From contig JAJHTX010000013.1 of the NCBI GenBank assembly GCA_032164295.1, positions 620,001-684,000 on the forward strand: DNA of 64,000 bases, read 5' to 3'. Below are positions 61,990-64,000 of the stretch, in pieces. This DNA comes from Inonotus obliquus (taxonomy: Eukaryota > Basidiomycota > Agaricomycetes > Hymenochaetales > Hymenochaetaceae). Both the position numbers and the translations under genes were made by a program. Every line of letters begins with the position of its first letter. Positions within the stretch are counted from its first letter, which is position 1. The notes beneath the pieces were generated by a model that was not told where the DNA came from, searched no databases, and was given only the letters and a program-made list of their open reading frames with translations.

Positions 61990-64000
61990 CTAGATCGTTG
62001 AGACCACGGGACTGGGATTACTGGCACTTGACACTTCCGCACCGAAAGCGCTTGTCGGGACAGAAGTCGAAGTCGAAGTCGATGCCCCACTGTCTGTGAC
62101 GCCCGCGGCCACAGAAACACCTACACCAGCTACTAGACCCGCAGTGATATTTGGAAGCGTAGTTGTCTCCGTACTGGTAGGATTCTCTAGAATGCTAGTC
62201 ACATTGACACCCCCTGAGACAGACGCAGATGCGCAGACGACCGCGGTTGCGCCTAAGTCACGGCGTTGACTTCCGCAAGATGATGTGCCGCCTGTTGAGT
62301 TCTGATTGACAGCTGCAACAACACCAGAGAGAGTAGAGTTCAGTGCACCGGACACGTTTTGAGGCCCGCTACCTTCACCAGCTCCAGTTCCAGAGGACGC
62401 TCCACCCCCCAGAATAGCAGAAGCGTTTGCACCAGCTAGACTCGTGGCATTATTCAGAAGCGTAGTTGCATTCGTACTCAGGCTGTTGGGTGAGCGCAAG
62501 TTTTCTAGAATTCTAGTCGCATCGCCATTCCCTGCGACAGATGCAGATGCGCAGACAGTGGCGTTCCCGCCCAAGTCACGGCGTTGGCCACAAGAAGATG
62601 TGTTGCCGGTTGAATTGGAAGCTGCAGAGGCGCCAGAGAGAGTAGAGTTTAATGCACCGGACACGTTTTGAAGCCCGTTACCTCCACCAGTTCCAGCTCC
62701 AGAGGGCAACCCACTCCCCGTAACACGTGCAGAAGTACTTACACCAACTCGAACCGCGGCATTATTCAGAAGCGTAGTTGTATTCGTACTGTTTGGCGAG
62801 CTTGGGTTTTCTAGAATGTTAGCCGCATTGTTATTCCCTGCGACAGATACAGATACGCAGCCAGTAGCGTTCGCGCCCAAGTCACGGCGTTGGTTCCCAC
62901 AAGATGTTGTACCGCCGGTTGAGTTCTGATTGACAGCTGCAGCAGCAGAGAGAGTAGTGTTTAGTGCACCGGACACATTTTGAGGTCCGCTACCTTCACC
63001 AGCTCCAGTTCTAGAGGACACTCCACTCCCCAGAATAGCAGAAGCGTTTGCACCAGCTAGACTCGTGACATTATTCAGAAGAGTAGTTGCATTCGTGCTG
63101 TTGGGTGAGCTTAAGTTTTCTAGAATGCTGGTCTCATTGCCATTCCCTGCGACAGATACAGATACGCAGCCAGTAGTGTTTGCGCCCAATCCACGGCGTT
63201 GACTTCCGCAAGATGATGCGCCGCCGGTTAAGTTGACAGTTGCAAGGCGCAAAGCGCCAGAGAGTGTAGAGTTGAATGCACTAGTGACGTCTTGGAGCCC
63301 GCTACCTCCGCCAGTTCCAGCTCCAGAGGGCAATCCACTCCCTGAAATACCTGCAGAAGCACTTGCACCAGCTAGACCCACGACATTTAGAGGTGTAGTT
63401 GTATTCGTGCCGGTTGCGTTTAAGAGAACAGATGCAGTTGCGCAGACATCTACAGTTGCACTCAAGTCACGGCGTTGTCGGCTTCCACAAGCTGATGCGT
63501 TGCCACCATCATCAGAAAAACCGCCCTGGAACCGTCCAAGCCTACCCCTGGGTCCATTTTCATCGCCTTGATCTCCCGCCATTTCGGGACCGTTTCCAGG
63601 ACCTGTTTCTGACGTGAGAAACACGACGCTGTAGGCGGAAGCAAAGGTTGACTCACCAGATGCGTTTGAACCTGACTCACCACCTGCATTTGAATCTGCG
63701 CCAGGACCAGAGTTAGAATTTGGCGCCGCGTCAGACTCAGTTGTCTGGTCATTATTCGCATCCGTAGAGGCGACAGCGGGACCTCCAGATCCTGGTGACG
63801 GCGAAACGGGATCAGGAGGGGATCCTGGGACAGGAGCGGAAGATGTTGGAGCGTCCTCAGGTGGAGAGGTTGGATTGGGAGAAGCGAAGGAGGAGGAAGT
63901 AGAAGAGGTGAAGGCGTTCTCGGTCGAGGTTGAATCAGAACCAGCGAAGCCTGACGAAGTACGAGTAGAAGGTGCGTCCTCGTTCGATTCTGGTGGTGTC
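61990..64000 (-). CDS. Ser/Thr/Asn/Gly-rich tandem-repeat protein, 5' end outside the window
   Basis: The frame is open from the window edge to the stop at 61990 (at least 669 aa), with no start codon in view, so the N-terminus lies beyond 64000. The first visible ~150 residues are Pro/Ser/Thr-rich. Then come five repeats of about 100 aa, whose CGxQRRDLG-type motifs lie near 63470, 63196, 62886, 62580 and 62262. Each repeat has a Cys in this motif and a second Cys ~13 residues on (GCVSVSV or VCASASV), many Asn-x-Ser/Thr sites, ATTLLNN, and NVSGALNSTLSG. Repeats 1 and 3 share SGLPSGAGTGGG, repeats 2 and 4 share SAILG and GTGAGEGSGPQ, so the unit order is ABAB plus a diverged last repeat. I do not recognise a family. 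Composition suggests a secreted or cell-surface glycoprotein. The RR pairs could be Kex2 sites. Confidence 0.65.
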   Translation of the reverse strand, partial: TPPESNEDAPSTRTSSGFAGSDSTSTENAFTSSTSSSFASPNPTSPPEDAPTSSAPVPGSPPDPVSPSPGSGGPAVASTDANNDQTTESDAAPNSNSGPGADSNAGGESGSNASGESTFASAYSVVFLTSETGPGNGPEMAGDQGDENGPRGRLGRFQGGFSDDGGNASACGSRQRRDLSATVDVCATASVLLNATGTNTTTPLNVVGLAGASASAGISGSGLPSGAGTGGGSGLQDVTSAFNSTLSGALRLATVNLTGGASSCGSQRRGLGANTTGCVSVSVAGNGNETSILENLSSPNSTNATTLLNNVTSLAGANASAILGSGVSSRTGAGEGSGPQNVSGALNTTLSAAAAVNQNSTGGTTSCGNQRRDLGANATGCVSVSVAGNNNAANILENPSSPNSTNTTTLLNNAAVRVGVSTSARVTGSGLPSGAGTGGGNGLQNVSGALNSTLSGASAASNSTGNTSSCGQRRDLGGNATVCASASVAGNGDATRILENLRSPNSLSTNATTLLNNATSLAGANASAILGGGASSGTGAGEGSGPQNVSGALNSTLSGVVAAVNQNSTGGTSSCGSQRRDLGATAVVCASASVSGGVNVTSILENPTSTETTTLPNITAGLVAGVGVSVAAGVTDSGASTSTSTSVPTSAFGAEVSSASNPSPVVSTI

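Overview
The window is nuclear DNA of a filamentous basidiomycete, most likely an agaricomycete. The host genes are split by many short introns (about 50-95 bp, GT-AG with two GC-AG cases). The gene set is fungal (DNA polymerase epsilon, Elongin C, Ase1/PRC1, a Dot5-type peroxiredoxin, an F-box/LRR-type protein), a decayed tyrosine-kinase-like kinase lies at the left edge, and about 39.5 kb is occupied by fungal retroelements. The species cannot be named from the sequence.

Left arm (1-20129). Positions 1-2667 hold decayed or unrecognised minus-strand coding pieces, including a kinase remnant with stops and frame breaks. Then come Elongin C (minus, 2668-3218) and, 116 bp away and divergent, the catalytic subunit of DNA polymerase epsilon (plus, 3335-10474, seven exons, 2264 aa). 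An Ase1/PRC1/MAP65 spindle-midzone protein (minus, 11128-13814) is divergent from a long CAMK-type Ser/Thr kinase (plus, 14122-18175). A three-exon F-box protein (minus, 18828-20051) closes the arm. All splice assignments were checked for reading phase.

Central array (20130-59617). Seven retroelements lie head to tail on the minus strand with no host DNA between them. Five are full-length ~6.14 kb LINEs (called E1-E5 here): ORF1 is a Gag-like zinc-knuckle protein of ~765 aa, ORF2 is an AP-type endonuclease plus reverse transcriptase of 1174 aa, and the two are joined by a TAATG stop/start overlap. Two are ~1.3 kb non-autonomous elements (S1, S2) that share only the first ~18 nt and the last ~200 nt with the LINEs. 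Every unit begins and ends at the same short motif, GTGGGTT on the plus strand (AACCCAC in element sense), and a spare copy is left at the outer edge. This is what repeated insertion into one sequence-specific target would give. The shared 3' tail carries a small hairpin with compensatory base changes, a ~40-bp tandem repeat, and in the LINEs a second hairpin just after the ORF2 stop. E3 and E4 look intact. E1 is split by a 5.7-kb gag-only LTR retrotransposon (two 1301-bp LTRs, ACGT target duplication, extraordinarily rich in GGTAC) and also has two C-to-T nonsense changes. E2 is split by a 449-bp solo LTR. E5 has one C-to-T nonsense change. Removing each LTR insert plus one target duplication restores exactly the ORF length of the intact copies (2295 and 3525 bp), which confirms the boundaries.

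Right arm (59618-64000). A nuclear Dot5/PrxQ-type peroxiredoxin (minus, 60106-61395, five exons, 331 aa) is followed by the 3' part of a large Ser/Thr/Asn/Gly-rich protein (minus, 61990 to beyond the window). That protein has five ~100-aa repeats in an ABAB order, each with a CGxQRRDLG motif and a Cys pair.

The most unusual system here is the self-nesting LINE array with its 1.3-kb partner elements. Endonuclease site preference, a shared structured 3' tail, full-length copies and a very short 5' leader point to a site-specific LINE/non-autonomous-element pair that builds tandem arrays.
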